DNA of 64,000 bases from Pythium myriotylum (GCA_023091665.1 JALJCQ010000017.1:1984001-2048000); one strand, 5' to 3'; positions 1 through 11,397 are shown, numbered from the stretch's first letter. The notes: generated from the letters alone by a model not told the origin. Made by a program: numbers and translations.

Positions 1-1557
1 TTGTGCAATTCGGTTGTGGATTTCATTCCGCTGGCATCGCCTAGAGCTGGTGTCTACAAGAATTTCGTGTTTTGGATCCGTTTCACGATTGCCACTGCAT
101 GCGTCGGTGTGGTCATATTCGACCTGTACCGGCGACTGATCCCTGCGTTAAGGGCGCGGATGACTCTTCTTTGGATTATTTCAGCATCGATTGGAATTGG
201 CGCCGGAGTTGCCGTCTACGCTATCAGTATGGCTTCAGTAATCGGGTTCCCAATCCCCTTCTCAATCATGTTCAGCGCACCGGTATTCAACGCTTTGTTT
301 GCCTGTTTTCTTATCCTTCCGTGGCGAACTGAAATCCGCGCGAGCTCAAACCTCTCTGTTGAGATGTGGCGCGCATACGTAGTCGTGCTTGTTCAGCATG
401 TTCTCACCATAGTTTACCCAGCCTACAGTCACGTCTTCAGTGCTCTCGAGGGTGCTGCACAAAGCGCGTTCGCTGTCTTGCTCCCACTTATGAAAGTACT
501 GATCAAGAACGCGTTCACACGAGTTCTCAAATTTCACGACGAGGATATGCGACCAGAAATGGTGATATTTAACGCGGAGGTATTCCACGCCTTGTTCGTT
601 TCTTGCTGCATGCAGACGTCAACATCGCTGACTACTACAGCTTTGCTTATGTGCACGGATGCTGCGAACGCAGTCTTTAGCCTTCGAGACCTCGACGACA
701 TCTGGAGTCGACTTTGCAACCCTTACAACAAGCACCAGCTGACAAGATCAACACAGTCGCTCAATCTGATGGCAGTGGCTGCGGAATGTGCTCTGACGGA
801 GCACAAGAACAGTGACCTCGTTGAAGACGAGTCCATTCGAGTATTGTCCAAGCGTGGCTATTCGATTGCAAATATCCAGCCTACTTCGGTTGTGCCATCC
901 CCTCCACCAGAGCGCAATGGTGACACAGGGGCCCGCACGCACTCCGAAGTCCTCTCTCAGCTCCGGGTTTGGGTCAAGATCAACTTTGAGACGGCTCCGA
1001 TGCTGACCAAAGAGGAATAACGCAGCTGCCTCCGACGTGCTCTCCAGCAACTCTACCTCTCCGAGTTCATTTTGCTTGTTGAGTACGTCGAAGTTGTCAT
1101 GCCAGTCGTCTACAGTGAGTGGTCAGTAACTCGAAGATCACTTTCCTCTCGCTGACATTCTATGTCCAAAAACAGGCGGCTACCTGGTCATTCTCTTCCA
1201 CCTTCCAAACCACGCGTTCTACCGCCAGCTCGCAAACATGACCAACGAGGAGCTCTGGTCCAACGCTGTCCACGTCTTGGGTTATGCACTGCTCGAGCTT
1301 TTGTCGTTTGTTCTGATATGTGTGGCCATACAGCGGAAACTGAGTCTGTCGCCTCTCCACCAAATCGCCTTAGTGCTCTCGCGGCAGTGGCAGTTCGTCC
1401 AGGGGAAGCTGGTCTTGTGGGTCTTGTTCACCATGCAATTCACTCTCGAGCACTTTGGTGAGAACCACGAGTCGTTTCGGAGCTGCTCGCGAGGGTCTCT
1501 CATCGTGGAGTTTGGTTAGGGTGTGACTACACGTTCCGTTTCGCGTGGCTCAAGTAA
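1..1557 (+). CDS. Polytopic membrane protein, 3' part, with in-frame stop
   Basis: Three exons can be followed: up to 1114, 1176-1457 and 1520-1557, with introns 1115-1175 (61 bp) and 1458-1519 (62 bp), both GT-AG and phase-consistent. The 5' end lies outside the window. Several hydrophobic segments are visible, for example about residues 22-44, 54-80 and 86-105, and more in the second exon, so it is a multi-pass membrane protein. It ends in FRFAWLK. I recall similar multi-pass proteins of unknown role in oomycetes; no function can be given. Oddity: a TAA at 1018-1020 interrupts an otherwise open frame that continues as RSCLRRALQQLYLSEFILL and on through both spliced exons. Either the allele is a young pseudogene, or the stop is read through, or the base call is wrong. 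Confidence 0.65.
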
Positions 1558-1806
1558 CTCGCGTCCTTGATTATCCAGGTTTAGGCGGGTCCGCTCAACT
1601 AAGCGGACGCTTCGTCGACATACTTCAACCCATGACGCACCCACCAACATAAATTTGATTGGTTAAAATTGGAAGTTGTCATCAAAATGCATCCAATTAA
1701 ACAACAAAGGGGAAGGGGTACGCTCTGGTGGACGCCAGAGCGGACGTAGCTCCTCCCCTTCATCATTTGCGTCGTGTGTCATTTCTCCAAGATCCGACCG
1801 CCGCTC

Positions 1807-4185
1807 ATGACGACCTCGATCGACGAAGCCGAGCTCACGCGCCTCGCCGACCTCTTCGACGAAGTCAATGGCAACGCGCACACGCTCTACCACGGCTTCC
1901 TCGGCCTCGACACTGATGCGGCGGCCGCGAACGTGCAGCTCGTCTGGGGCAAGCGCGACCTCATCAACAGCGCCGCTGTCAAGTTCCAGAAGCAGTACCA
2001 TGTGAGCGGCCTGGACTCCGAATCGCCGCGCATCTCCGCTGGATTGGTGCCAGCCGGATGGGATGCTGTCCTCACGAGCGTGTCGCCGTCCAAGAAGTTT
2101 GTGGTCACGCTCAAGTTCGACAAGTCTGCTGACGCGACCGAAGGGGTCTTCAGTGTCTTTGAACACGGAGAGCTCGTGCGTACGTTCAAGGCGCCGAAGT
2201 CACTCCACGGTATCGTCTACACCGGCGAACGCGAGGGCGGTATCTCGTGGAGCCACGATGAAACGCGCATCGCGTATGTTGCGGAGAAGAAGCCGACTGA
2301 GTCATCCCCGTTCTACGAGAATATCAACTCGAAGAAGGAGAAGAAACCGGAAGAGAAGGCCGAGAAAGACCCCGCGGCCAAGCTCCCCGGAAGCAAGTAC
2401 GAGCAGGAAGACGACTGGGGAGAGCAGTATGTTGGTAAGAAGACCGGTGCGATCTTCATTGCGACACTCTCGACTGGTAAGATCGAAGAGGTGAAAGGTA
2501 TCCCGTCGAACCTCACGTGCGCGGATGTTCTCTTCACGCCTGGCGATAAGGGACTTGTGTTCGCCGGGACAGAAGTGGACTCGCCGAAGCGACTCGGCAT
2601 CATTTACTGTTACAATCGCCCCATCACTCTCTACACAGTGGATCTTGCTGGTGACGCGGATGCCGAAGCTCCAGTCGCTAAGAAACTCGAGATTAACCCT
2701 GCCGACGAAGCCAGCAAGAAGATTGCGTCGATCCGAAGCCCTAGGTTCTCGCCAGATGGCAAGAAGCTTGCATTCCTTGCGACTCGTGATGTCCCTACTC
2801 ACAATACGTGCAGCTTGCTGGCCGTTCTTGACTGGGACACCAAGCAAACAACTACGATCATTGACATCGTCGACGAGCCGGAAGCAAACTACTCGCAGAA
2901 CCCGCTGACGGCTTTCAATGGGCTGTTTCTTGGCTCACTTTCGAAGAAGGCCTGGTCCCAGGACGGCAAGTACGTTTTCTTCGACACTCAGCTCGGTGCA
3001 CGTACTCTCTGGAAATATGTGGATGTCACCACCAAGCAGATTTTCCATCCGTCGTTCGTGGATGGCGAGAAGGTTGGGTCTGAAGGAGTGCTGGACCGTG
3101 CACCAGGCGGTTGGTTCCTCCTGTTTGTAGCTTCTCCTGTGCGCGCTGTGAGCGTTTACCTCGTTCAAATCGACTTGGCAACTGGTAAATACGCGAAGAA
3201 ACCGCTGGCGATCGTGGACCAGACTGACAAGGCCAAGTACGTCGGCGATTGGAAGATATTTTCCGTTCCGACGAGCGTCTCAGACATCCCAGCCGCGTCC
3301 AAGCTGCAACCAGAAGTGTCTGACGTGTTGAAGCCTCATTTACTTCCTCAGGTCACGAGCTCCTCCGATTTCGAAGCCATGGTATGGCTTCCGAAGACTG
3401 CTCCACCGGCTGAGGGCTATCCTGTGGTGCTCGATGTTCATGGCGGTCCTCACGGTAGTTCCCCCGTGACCTACCGTGTCGTTTACGAGTACATCGCCGC
3501 TTTGGGTTTTGCGATTGTGAGCGTTAACTACCGTGGTAGCACTGGTTACGGTCTTCGTCCACTCGAATCCCTTATTGGTCGGGTGGGAACGCAGGACGTG
3601 TACGACTCCCATTACGGACTGCTCCACGTCCTCGACAACAGTGGATTGCCTCTCAACAAGAACAAGGTCCACTGCTCCGGTGGCAGCCACGGCGGCTTCT
3701 TGGTCACACACCTCATTGCACAGTTCCCAGGATTCTACCGCTCGACGGTCGCGCGCAACCCAGTAACAAACATCACGAGCCAGTTCTTCACGAGCGACAT
3801 CCCTGACTGGGGCCTCGCGGTCACGGGTGTCGCTCGCTTCGACGCTGTCCACACGACACAGGCATTGCAGCACGCGCACAACGATAAGACACTCGCTCCA
3901 CTCTCAGCCGAGGCACGTGGCGCAATCCTCACCAAGTGGTGGCACCACTCACCCATGTCAAACGATTTCAGCAAGGTCACGACTCCCGTTCTCTTTGGTA
4001 TCGGAGGCAAGGACCGCCGCGTACCGCCCACGCAGGGCCTTGAGTACCGCGATGCACTGCGTTCGCTCGGAGTCGAAACGCGCACGCTTTGGTATCCGGA
4101 CGACTGCCACCCACTCGACACGCTCCAGGCGTTTGCTGACTTCACTGTGAATTGGGGTGCGTGGCTCGTTCAGCACAGCCAGTAA
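1807..4185 (+). CDS. Acylaminoacyl-peptidase (prolyl oligopeptidase family S9)
   Basis: A single exon encoding 792 aa from the ATG at 1807; the frame also has an ATG at 1774, giving 803 aa, but 1807 starts the more family-like sequence. The N-terminal two thirds have the character of the S9 beta-propeller, with repeated SPDG/SQDG-type blade sequences. The C-terminal third is the alpha/beta hydrolase. The nucleophile lies in GGSHGGF (Ser codon 3685-3687), the Asp in GGKDRR (codon 4012-4014) and the His in DDCHPLD (codon 4108-4110), so the triad is complete. The length fits the family, whose animal members have about 730 aa. Family members remove N-acylated amino acids from blocked peptides in the cytosol. 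A second oligopeptidase subtype of S9 is possible. The next gene starts 112 bp downstream on the same strand. Confidence 0.9.
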   Translation: MTTSIDEAELTRLADLFDEVNGNAHTLYHGFLGLDTDAAAANVQLVWGKRDLINSAAVKFQKQYHVSGLDSESPRISAGLVPAGWDAVLTSVSPSKKFVVTLKFDKSADATEGVFSVFEHGELVRTFKAPKSLHGIVYTGEREGGISWSHDETRIAYVAEKKPTESSPFYENINSKKEKKPEEKAEKDPAAKLPGSKYEQEDDWGEQYVGKKTGAIFIATLSTGKIEEVKGIPSNLTCADVLFTPGDKGLVFAGTEVDSPKRLGIIYCYNRPITLYTVDLAGDADAEAPVAKKLEINPADEASKKIASIRSPRFSPDGKKLAFLATRDVPTHNTCSLLAVLDWDTKQTTTIIDIVDEPEANYSQNPLTAFNGLFLGSLSKKAWSQDGKYVFFDTQLGARTLWKYVDVTTKQIFHPSFVDGEKVGSEGVLDRAPGGWFLLFVASPVRAVSVYLVQIDLATGKYAKKPLAIVDQTDKAKYVGDWKIFSVPTSVSDIPAASKLQPEVSDVLKPHLLPQVTSSSDFEAMVWLPKTAPPAEGYPVVLDVHGGPHGSSPVTYRVVYEYIAALGFAIVSVNYRGSTGYGLRPLESLIGRVGTQDVYDSHYGLLHVLDNSGLPLNKNKVHCSGGSHGGFLVTHLIAQFPGFYRSTVARNPVTNITSQFFTSDIPDWGLAVTGVARFDAVHTTQALQHAHNDKTLAPLSAEARGAILTKWWHHSPMSNDFSKVTTPVLFGIGGKDRRVPPTQGLEYRDALRSLGVETRTLWYPDDCHPLDTLQAFADFTVNWGAWLVQHSQ

Positions 4186-4297
4186 AAAGATCGCCCATTA
4201 GCTGCCCAGGGCTATTCTCGGGTCCCTTGACGGTAATACAAGAACACTGGTGAGTTGGAGTTCTCGTGGTTGAGTGTGGTTGTTTGATTCTAAGCAG

Positions 4298-6034
4298 ATG
4301 GCGAGCGACTCCTTCGGCGCTTGCCCCTATGCTGTCGTGTGCCGCATTCCACTTGGTGTCCGTGCATCTGCGCCTCCGACGCTACAATCATCAAGAGACC
4401 TTCTAGTCGTTGTCGAGGACCAGAAACTCCATGTCTTTTCGCGTCGTTTCGACCGGCAGAACTCGACGTGTGGGTGCAATAGCCACGACGCCAACAATGC
4501 ATCACTCGATCAACTCGGTTTTATATGTCCTCATGTTGCGGGTTACGACGACGTGCGGCACGTCCTCACCATCCCAAGAACGCATCTTCAGCATGTCTGG
4601 GTGACTTACCGTACAGCTTCCGCCGCTGGCTGCAAGGGCGTTGCCACTCGCACCAAGGATCTCGTGCTCTGCGCTAGAAGTACTGAACCCTCGTCCCAAA
4701 TATTGCTGTGGCTCGAATTCGAACACAATCTTTCTCGCGGATGGTTTCTTGAAGCATTATCCGCAGCACCACACGTGGAAATTGACCACCTCGATCTGAG
4801 TGATGTGGCCGCAGTCAACGCCGTACTAAAGGGAGCCATGCCCTGCAGCGTCGCTTTGACTATTGAAGCTTCACCTCCAACCCTGCTTCTCCGTGATGCC
4901 TGGCGCCACGTTGTATACGACAAAGTCAAACTCGCACTGCAAGTCGCCCACGACACGCCGAGCTCGTGCGAAGAGGACCCAGCTGTTGCGTGTCTACTCA
5001 CGACGGCGATGGAGCTGTCCACTTGCCTCGACGAACCAGACCTAAGCGCATTCACGTGGCTCACGAGCGGCTTTCTCAACGCCAAACGGGCCGAGAAGCA
5101 GGAGCTCGCGCTCAACCAGGTGCTCCACGCCGTTGACCTTGCGCGAGAAAATTCGTTCGACTACCTACTGTGTCTAGGCCTCCAGTGCGCAGCGAGTTTG
5201 TACCACTCGCGCCCAGAGTCGCTACAACAAGCTCGCGAGATGCTCACGGAAGCTGCGAGGCTGCTCGCACGTAGTGATCGTTGTGCAGCCATGGAGCCGT
5301 CACTCAAGATGCAGCTTCACGCCAAGTTGCATGAGCTAACCAAAGGTGACGGCACGATAACGAGTCGTCCGATGATCCAGCGCTCCCACTCTGTGCTCGA
5401 ATCACCGTCGCTGTTGCTAAAAAAGAGAGAGGAACTCGGCGGCGGCGTGCGTAGTGGTAGCAGCAGTCGGCTGCTTGACAAAATTACCAATAAGGCAACT
5501 GTGTTCAGTCTGTGGTCGCATCTCTTCGGCACGGGTCTCTCCAAAGAGAACTCCAGCGACGCAGTCAAAAGGCTACTTCTTGTGCGAGTACGCAAACCTG
5601 CAGGACACGTTAGGGGTGCGTCCTGTTGTGTAGAGTTGCTAGGTGCCCACGGTGCGCGGAAGGCAACACTCAAAGTCTATTATGATGAAAGCTCGACGGC
5701 TGGTTGGCTTCGAGAGCACGTGACGAGACGGTACCAACTCTACGAAGGAGGCTTTGATCCAGCATCGACGATCGAGATCATTTATGACCCCCAGCGAAAG
5801 CAGCTCCTGCCGGAGAAAGCTGTCCTGAGCGAATGGATTTTTCCCATGGAGGACGAGAGTTACAAGCTTCACGCCAAGCTATCAATTTCTGTCGTCTCTT
5901 CTCACCGCTCGTCGATACCTGTGATGTCCCAAACGCCTAAACCTGTGACAGAAGCTGCCAGCGTTCTATGTTCATTGTGCGGGCTGCGGGTGCCACTTGA
6001 AGAGGCTGAAGGCCACTCAGAGACGTGTTTCTAG
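4298..6034 (+). CDS. Hypothetical protein with C-terminal Cys/His motif
   Basis: A single exon of 578 aa from ATG 4298; an in-frame upstream ATG at 4274 would add 8 residues. I do not recognise the family. The N-terminal half looks globular, followed by a helical region around residues 210-350 that resembles TPR-like repeats, and a Ser/Arg-rich linker. From about residue 430 a beta-rich segment begins at KRLLLVRVRKP, with a ubiquitin-like or CAD-like spacing; that fold is inference. The extreme C-terminus carries CSLCGLRVPLEEAEGHSETC, which has C-x2-C...H-x3-C spacing and is a plausible single zinc-binding finger of the UBZ/C2HC type. It lies tail to tail with POLD2, with 123 bp between the stop codons. 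Confidence 0.75.
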   Translation: MASDSFGACPYAVVCRIPLGVRASAPPTLQSSRDLLVVVEDQKLHVFSRRFDRQNSTCGCNSHDANNASLDQLGFICPHVAGYDDVRHVLTIPRTHLQHVWVTYRTASAAGCKGVATRTKDLVLCARSTEPSSQILLWLEFEHNLSRGWFLEALSAAPHVEIDHLDLSDVAAVNAVLKGAMPCSVALTIEASPPTLLLRDAWRHVVYDKVKLALQVAHDTPSSCEEDPAVACLLTTAMELSTCLDEPDLSAFTWLTSGFLNAKRAEKQELALNQVLHAVDLARENSFDYLLCLGLQCAASLYHSRPESLQQAREMLTEAARLLARSDRCAAMEPSLKMQLHAKLHELTKGDGTITSRPMIQRSHSVLESPSLLLKKREELGGGVRSGSSSRLLDKITNKATVFSLWSHLFGTGLSKENSSDAVKRLLLVRVRKPAGHVRGASCCVELLGAHGARKATLKVYYDESSTAGWLREHVTRRYQLYEGGFDPASTIEIIYDPQRKQLLPEKAVLSEWIFPMEDESYKLHAKLSISVVSSHRSSIPVMSQTPKPVTEAASVLCSLCGLRVPLEEAEGHSETCF

Positions 6035-6157
6035 TGGAGTTCATTCGTAGTGAATCAAAATAATCCATGGGTGAGGAGACAACGGGGTGGCGTGGATTTG
6101 GCGTTCCTCGTAATTGCATTGGGGTGACTGTATAAACGTAATCGATATATGGTGTCA

Positions 6158-7697
6158 TCACAAGTCGATTGTGATGGGGAAGCACGACAGGTCTTTCAGA
6201 TCGACGAGCACGATTGTCGAAGTCTCTGCAAATGAAGGCACGAGCACGAGCTGCACAGACTGGCCCTTCGCTCCTGAGGAAAAGACACGATGAAATTCTC
6301 AGCAACAAATGAAGAAAAACATAATAGCACTAGCTTGTGCACACCTTCGAGTTTTCTCGATCCAAAATTTTGTGCATTGCCTGCAAAGAAGACGTGTGGG
6401 CAGCGCTCCAAAACAAACGGATCCTCGTTCTCGACTGGGAACGCCGTAAGGAGGTCTGGCGCGGTTGGCGCCGTGTTTCTCCAGTTGAGACACCGCTCCA
6501 GCACGTCCAGCGATTCCGCCGTGATATCACTCGCGTCATCAGTCATGCTGTCATCTGCAGCCAGTGTACACTGCAGAATGCTGTGCAACGGCTGGCCCGA
6601 GTGGCCCAAAAACGTCACGCCACCGATATTCGCCTCATACGGGTTGGTCACGGCGCGGAATGACGCGAAGCGTGCACTGTGCGGAAAGAGGCATGGATGG
6701 AAGCTTTGCTGCGGTAGCGCGTGGTTACTCGGATCACTTTCGCCGGGCATCACATCGACGCTCATGGCACATGCCAGGGTGGAGAGCAGCTCGTCCAGGT
6801 TCTTCATCGGCGCGGCCTCCTCATCCAACTCGGCTGTGGTCTTCTTCTTCTGGATGCCAGTTTCCCGAGTCTGCGCAACACTGCTGTTCGAGTCCACAGA
6901 GTTACCAACCAGCACAGTGCGTACGATCTGCGCCACGAACTGCTTCTCCTCGTCGCCACCTACACGGCCAGCGAGGTAGTCCATGAGCACGTGGTTCTTG
7001 AGCGGTTTGTCGGCGTTGTTGCGGCCGATCGCGAGTCCCGACACGAGCGCGACGAACTGACTCTCGCTGCGCTCGGGCATCGGCAACTGTGGCGGCAGCG
7101 ATGGCACAAAGACCTCTTCCACGTGGAAGCCGCCCTTGCCGTCGAGCATGCGCCCACGCACGCCGAGCACGACACCCGTGACCATCTCCCCGACGTTGAT
7201 GTTGCCCGTGAGCTCGACGCGGCCCGACTCGTCCTCGAGGATCAGCTCGTCGTTGGGCGAGGCCATCTTGATCGGCAGCGACGCCAGCGAGAGGATCTTC
7301 TCGTCGCTCGCGAGCGCGTCGAAGAGGTCGGGCTTGCGGTCGAGCACCTTGAGCGTCGTGCCGACGATGACGCACTCGCTGCCGACGCGCAGATCGATGA
7401 TCTTGGGCAGCACGGGCACCTCGACACCGGCCTGCTCGATGCGCTGGAGCACGGCGTCGCGCAGCTGCAGCAGGCGGCTCACATAGATGTGCGAGTACTG
7501 CTGCGTGTACGACTTCTTCTTGAGCACGAAGCGCTGGTACGTGGGCTGGTACTCGGCGGTCGCGCGCTCGATCTGCGCACACGAGCCGCCGCGTCAGAGT
7601 CCGCTCTTTCCATTGCGCGCGTCGGCGCGCGACGAGGCGCCGTTGGGGCGGCGTCGCGGCGCGCGCAAGATCGTACCTTGGAGTCGATTGGCGCCAT
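6158..7697 (-). CDS. POLD2: DNA polymerase delta small subunit (POLD2)
   Basis: Three exons on the minus strand: 7697-7677 (MAPIDSK), 7572-6345 and 6273-6158. The introns are 7676-7573 (104 bp) and 6344-6274 (71 bp), both GT-AG and in phase, giving 454 aa; the human protein has 469. The sequence starts with the typical YQPTYQRFVLKKKSYTQQYS block, followed by an OB-fold region and then the calcineurin-like, catalytically inactive phosphodiesterase domain (NPYEANIGGVTFLGHSGQP, and CPHVFFAGNAQNFGS near the end). It is the non-catalytic B subunit of nuclear DNA polymerase delta, which bridges the catalytic subunit and the PCNA-binding subunit during replication and repair. The last exon restores a conserved C-terminus (LVPSFAETSTIVLVDLKDL), which supports the splice assignment. 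It is divergent from NAA20. Confidence 0.93.
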
Positions 7698-7827
7698 TTT
7701 GGCGGGTGGGTGAGCTGCCCCACACAGGAGGTCCCGCCAAATGTAACCATAACTAACGCCGTAAATAACGCGTGCATTTGACTCGAGAGAGAGACCGCAC
7801 GCAGCCAGTGTTGGATCTCGACCCACC
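7698..7827. promoter_or_regulatory. Shared divergent promoter POLD2/NAA20
   Basis: Only 130 bp separate the start codons of two divergent housekeeping genes, so both promoters must lie here or extend into the genes. I see no clear TATA box. It contains a GGCGGGTGGG stretch next to the POLD2 start. The regulatory role is inferred from geometry only. Confidence 0.5.
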
Positions 7828-8578
7828 ATGACGTCGACGAGGAAGTTCAAGTGCGAAGACCTCTTCCGCTTCAACAATGTGAACCTGGACGTGCTCACGG
7901 AGACGGTGCGTGGCGTCCGTTGCAAAGAGCAGATCGCTCGCTGTCGATCGCGCCGTCGCTCACTCACGGAGGCGCGCTGTGCGCAGTACAACACCGGATT
8001 CTATCTGCAGTACATGGCCAAGTGGCCCGACTACTTTCTCGTGCAGGAGGATCCCAACAAGAGCATCATGGGATACAGTACGTCTCTGTTTCGTGGCTGG
8101 TGTGGTCGGCGCTCTCGTGGTGACGGACCTCGTGTCTCTATCGCTAGTCATGGGCAAAGCGGAGGGCCTCAAGGAGAACTGGCACGGCCACGTGACCGCA
8201 GTCACGGTCGCGCCAGAGTTCCGGCGTCTCGGGCTCGCGCGCAACCTCATGGACTATCTGGAGAACGTGTCGATCGAACTCTATGACGGCTACTTCGTGG
8301 ACCTCTTCGTGCGCGTCTCCAACTCGCTCGCGATCGGCATGTACGAGAAGTTCGGCTATTCGGTCTATCGGCGAGTGCTCGGATATTATTCTAGCGACAC
8401 AGACGGAGAAGACGCTTTCGGTGCGTGTCGGCATACAACAGAGCCGATTGTTTGCGCGTGATCTGACGGCCGAGTGTGTTCTGCCATCTCCATAGACATG
8501 AGGAAGGCCCTCCCGCGGGACGTGGACAAAAAGTCTGTCATACCCTTACCGTACGCTGTGACGCCTGACCAGCTCTAG
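7828..8578 (+). CDS. NAA20: N-terminal acetyltransferase NatB catalytic subunit (NAA20)
   Basis: Four exons: 7828-7905, 7987-8077, 8148-8420 and 8496-8578, with GT-AG introns of 81, 70 and 75 bp. Together they encode 174 aa, close to the 178 aa of human NAA20. Diagnostic blocks appear in order: KCEDLFRFNNVNLD at the N-terminus, YLQYMAKWPDYF, GYIMGKAEG created exactly across intron 2, WHGHVTAVTVAPEFRRLGLA (the GNAT acetyl-CoA-binding R-x-x-G-x-A motif), FVDLFVRVSN, then DMRKALPRD created across intron 3 and a terminal KKSVIPLPYAV. It acetylates nascent proteins starting Met-Asp, Met-Glu, Met-Asn or Met-Gln at the ribosome, together with an auxiliary NAA25 subunit not seen here. Each intron matches known residue continuity, so the model is firm. 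Confidence 0.94.
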
Positions 8579-9504
8579 TTGTTGGAGTGATCGCTCTCCA
8601 CTCCAGCAGCAAGAACTGATTACAGCAATAGGAGCTTCTAGAGCCTGGGCGAAATAATGGTGAATCGAATCAACCGTGTTCACCGAAACTGGTGTTAATA
8701 GTTGCGAGTTCGGACTCCACAACATGATCACTTCGGCGGCACCCAGCATGGATCATTCATTGTCTTACCTTGGCTCATGCAAACATTAGTTTTGTTTTTA
8801 ACTCTCATTCGCACTCATGACAACCTGACGAGCGCAGGTTAGTCTCCACGAAGAAAGCGAGGAAACTATGTCTCGTGACGTTGCTACTTCGAAGGTGTTC
8901 AAGCAGTCACGTAGACAGATCCGACGACATTTCTTTTCGCGAGAACGAATAAGGGCTCTATTTGATTGCAATGTATGGATTTTGAGACTACACGAAGACA
9001 CCACTCTACATAGAGGCAACGGAGTATCGACGACCGCCTTCGCGTCCCAACAGAATTGAAAAACAAATTTGTGTTTTATCTCAAACAAGCTATAAATGTA
9101 TGGAAAGTGTGGTTGTTGTGATATCCCCCGGCTTGACTGGTGGTTGTACTAGTCAAGCAAAGTGGTGGCGACCTGGTGAAACGGTAAAAGAAGGCTACTT
9201 TCATCCGCTTGTTCCCAAACGCAGAAGGAGCGAGTACCAACCCTCTGGACGACCAAGTTTCGGCGCATGCACGAGTAAGCAGGCCGCCGTTGCCGTGATC
9301 GTGGCGACCAACCAATGTGGTATGAGACCATCGGGACTGTCTGCATGCTCCATTCCTTCAGCCTCTACGTTCGTCCTCGAAGGCCAGAAACGCAGCGTGC
9401 TTGCTCTGCAGGAAGCTCACCAGCGAATAGAGCTTGTTCTGATGGCCCGCAACGAATCCTCGACAATTTGACGGCGATGATGCGGGTGCGTGGTCGCGTT
9501 GAGA
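8579..9504. other. Intergenic, no gene recognised
   Basis: About 930 bp downstream of NAA20. The short open frames on both strands have no recognisable composition or splice context. I see no repeat structure. Nothing can be assigned. Confidence 0.5.
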
Positions 9505-10358
9505 CTATTTCTGCTTCTCCGATGTCAGCTTGGCGATATGCTGGAGAGCTTGCCTACCATGTCCCGCTGCTGCAAACCAGTTGCGCTCAGGGGGGACCAA
9601 AGCAATGTGGTCATTTGAGCTGGCCGCTTCATTGATATCTTCTCCAGACTCCTTTTTCGCACTTGGATGGATCCAATCGTCTTCTGATCCGTCCGCCGGT
9701 GTGAGTGCGCCTAGCGGAAGCGAGGCTGCTGCACACTAGTAAGTTGAGAGTATCATTTCGATCGTGGGCAAGTGCCGCAGGAGATGGGGAATATTCGCCA
9801 ATTGAAAGCCATACGGTGGATATAAACATTGGAAAGTCAATTACAGATCAACTCCACTCTCGCGCATAATCCTTCGGGCTTCGTCTGGAGCAGGCTCTTC
9901 CATGTTGGGATCCGCACAAGCCGCTGCTTGTCCTTGTATGGCCAGAACGAGTCGCGGCACTTCTCGATCGCCAAGTCAGACTGCTTGAGCAACTCGACGA
10001 GATAAACGATATCGACCACTTGCTTCGTGCCCTGGAGAAGGCGACAAATCAGCTCGCGGCGACTCAGCTCTCGCTGGAGCCACTTGTTTCGTAACATGCT
10101 CCGCGCCACCTACGATTCGAAGGTTCAGAATGCGGTTGGCCCACACATTGAAAACAGAATGGCACTAACCGCAGCATTCGTCCGTCGCCTTCGAGCCTTC
10201 AAATTGCCTGTCGGACTCTGACGGAGTAGCGAGCGCTGCTGCCGGCGGCGCTCCACCATCTCCTGCTGAGTGAGAGAACCTCGCGGTAGACGCTTGACGC
10301 TGATGGCAGCATAGAGCTCGTCCACGAAGTCAACGCTGGCTGGTGACTCGCTCGACAT
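9505..10358 (-). CDS. Hypothetical protein, three exons
   Basis: Minus-strand model: exons 10358-10170, 10109-9845 and 9710-9505, introns 60 and 134 bp, GT-AG, phases 0 and 1, 219 aa with no internal stop. The N-terminus is MSSESPASVDFVDELY, followed by a basic helical stretch rich in Arg/Gln (about residues 30-62), a helical middle segment (about 64-120) and an acidic, Ser-rich tail ending AKLTSEKQK. I do not recognise a family. The middle of exon 2 is uncertain: from about 9915 another frame reads CADPNMEEPAPDEARRIM, which looks equally protein-like and could be used with a donor at GTTGAT and an acceptor before 9725. Either alternative splicing or an error may be involved. Confidence 0.5.
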
Positions 10359-11397
10359 TGCGATGAATATCCAGGAATTTCGACAATGACGCGAGAGCAA
10401 AGATACCGTCTTATCGAGTCGGAAAAGAGTGGGAAAAGAGAGCAAGCATTCGAATCTGGGGGTTTCACCGTCATGCCAGACTCGAACCCTCCGGCAGTCA
10501 TGTGCCTGACACCTTTGGCAGAACAGACGAGACGGCGACGCCACCCGGCTGTTGATCACAGACAATGGAGCCATGCAGTCGAACAGACAAAGTACTCAGA
10601 GACAGACTCTACTACTGAACTGGGGACCGGTGAGACCCCAGACAGGAGATGGACGCCTCTTCTATTTGTCGGGAAAACTGCTGAACACTTCAACTGCAAG
10701 TGTACTGTAAAGCACGAGCCACGAGGCTACGCCCATCATCACCAGGAGCTGGTACCTCGAGGTCTGAGGTGATGGGCGCACCTATTTGCTCCGCAATTCA
10801 CGCGATCACCGCTGTCAAGGGGATGATCCTCCCGTTCGAAATTTCAATCGTCTCATCGAATTCGCTCAAACTTCACGGTTTCAGCAAGTGGCTGACATTG
10901 TGTTGTATACTTTATGTATCAGGCCCATCGGTGTGCAGTCAGTTTGTACGAGCCCCAGCATGAAGATAAACGATTACGCCAGTGCGTGAGTGGTGCTCAT
11001 CACAAATGCTACGAATGACAAGACTGTCGACGTCGGCGGGATTTCATGTTTCGCGTCGACTTGGAGCGGTGAGCTCACTATGATGTCGTCGTGGCGCATT
11101 CGAGCATCTTTGTTCTCGCCTACACTCTGGCCTTCATGTCGCGAAGGAGCTTTATGGCTTCGACGAACTGTTCGGCCCCGGTCAACTACTGAGTCCTTCG
11201 ACTGACATCATTTACTATCAGTGCAGACGTATTTGGAAGTTTAAAAAAACACTGCACCGTCGAAACATCAACGCAGTTGGGACTGGCGAAATATAACACA
11301 AGTCTTTTAATTGTTCAAACCGATGGAACTTTTGTCCGCACATTTCATTTGTGAAAAGGCACCACCAAGCCGGCTAAGAAAGTATGATACGCCTGCT
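10359..11397. other. Unresolved region with fragmentary coding signal
   Basis: No complete gene could be built. On the plus strand, about 10786-10989 encodes a protein-like stretch (FNRLIEFAQTSRFQQVADIV), and about 11120-11280 another (HVAKELYGFDELFGPGQLL), in different frames and without a convincing splice connection. They may be exons of a gene I could not assemble or a decayed gene. Confidence 0.25.

Noticed and set aside
6721..7713. 330-codon plus-strand frame
   Set aside because: Antisense of POLD2, whose protein is unmistakable.
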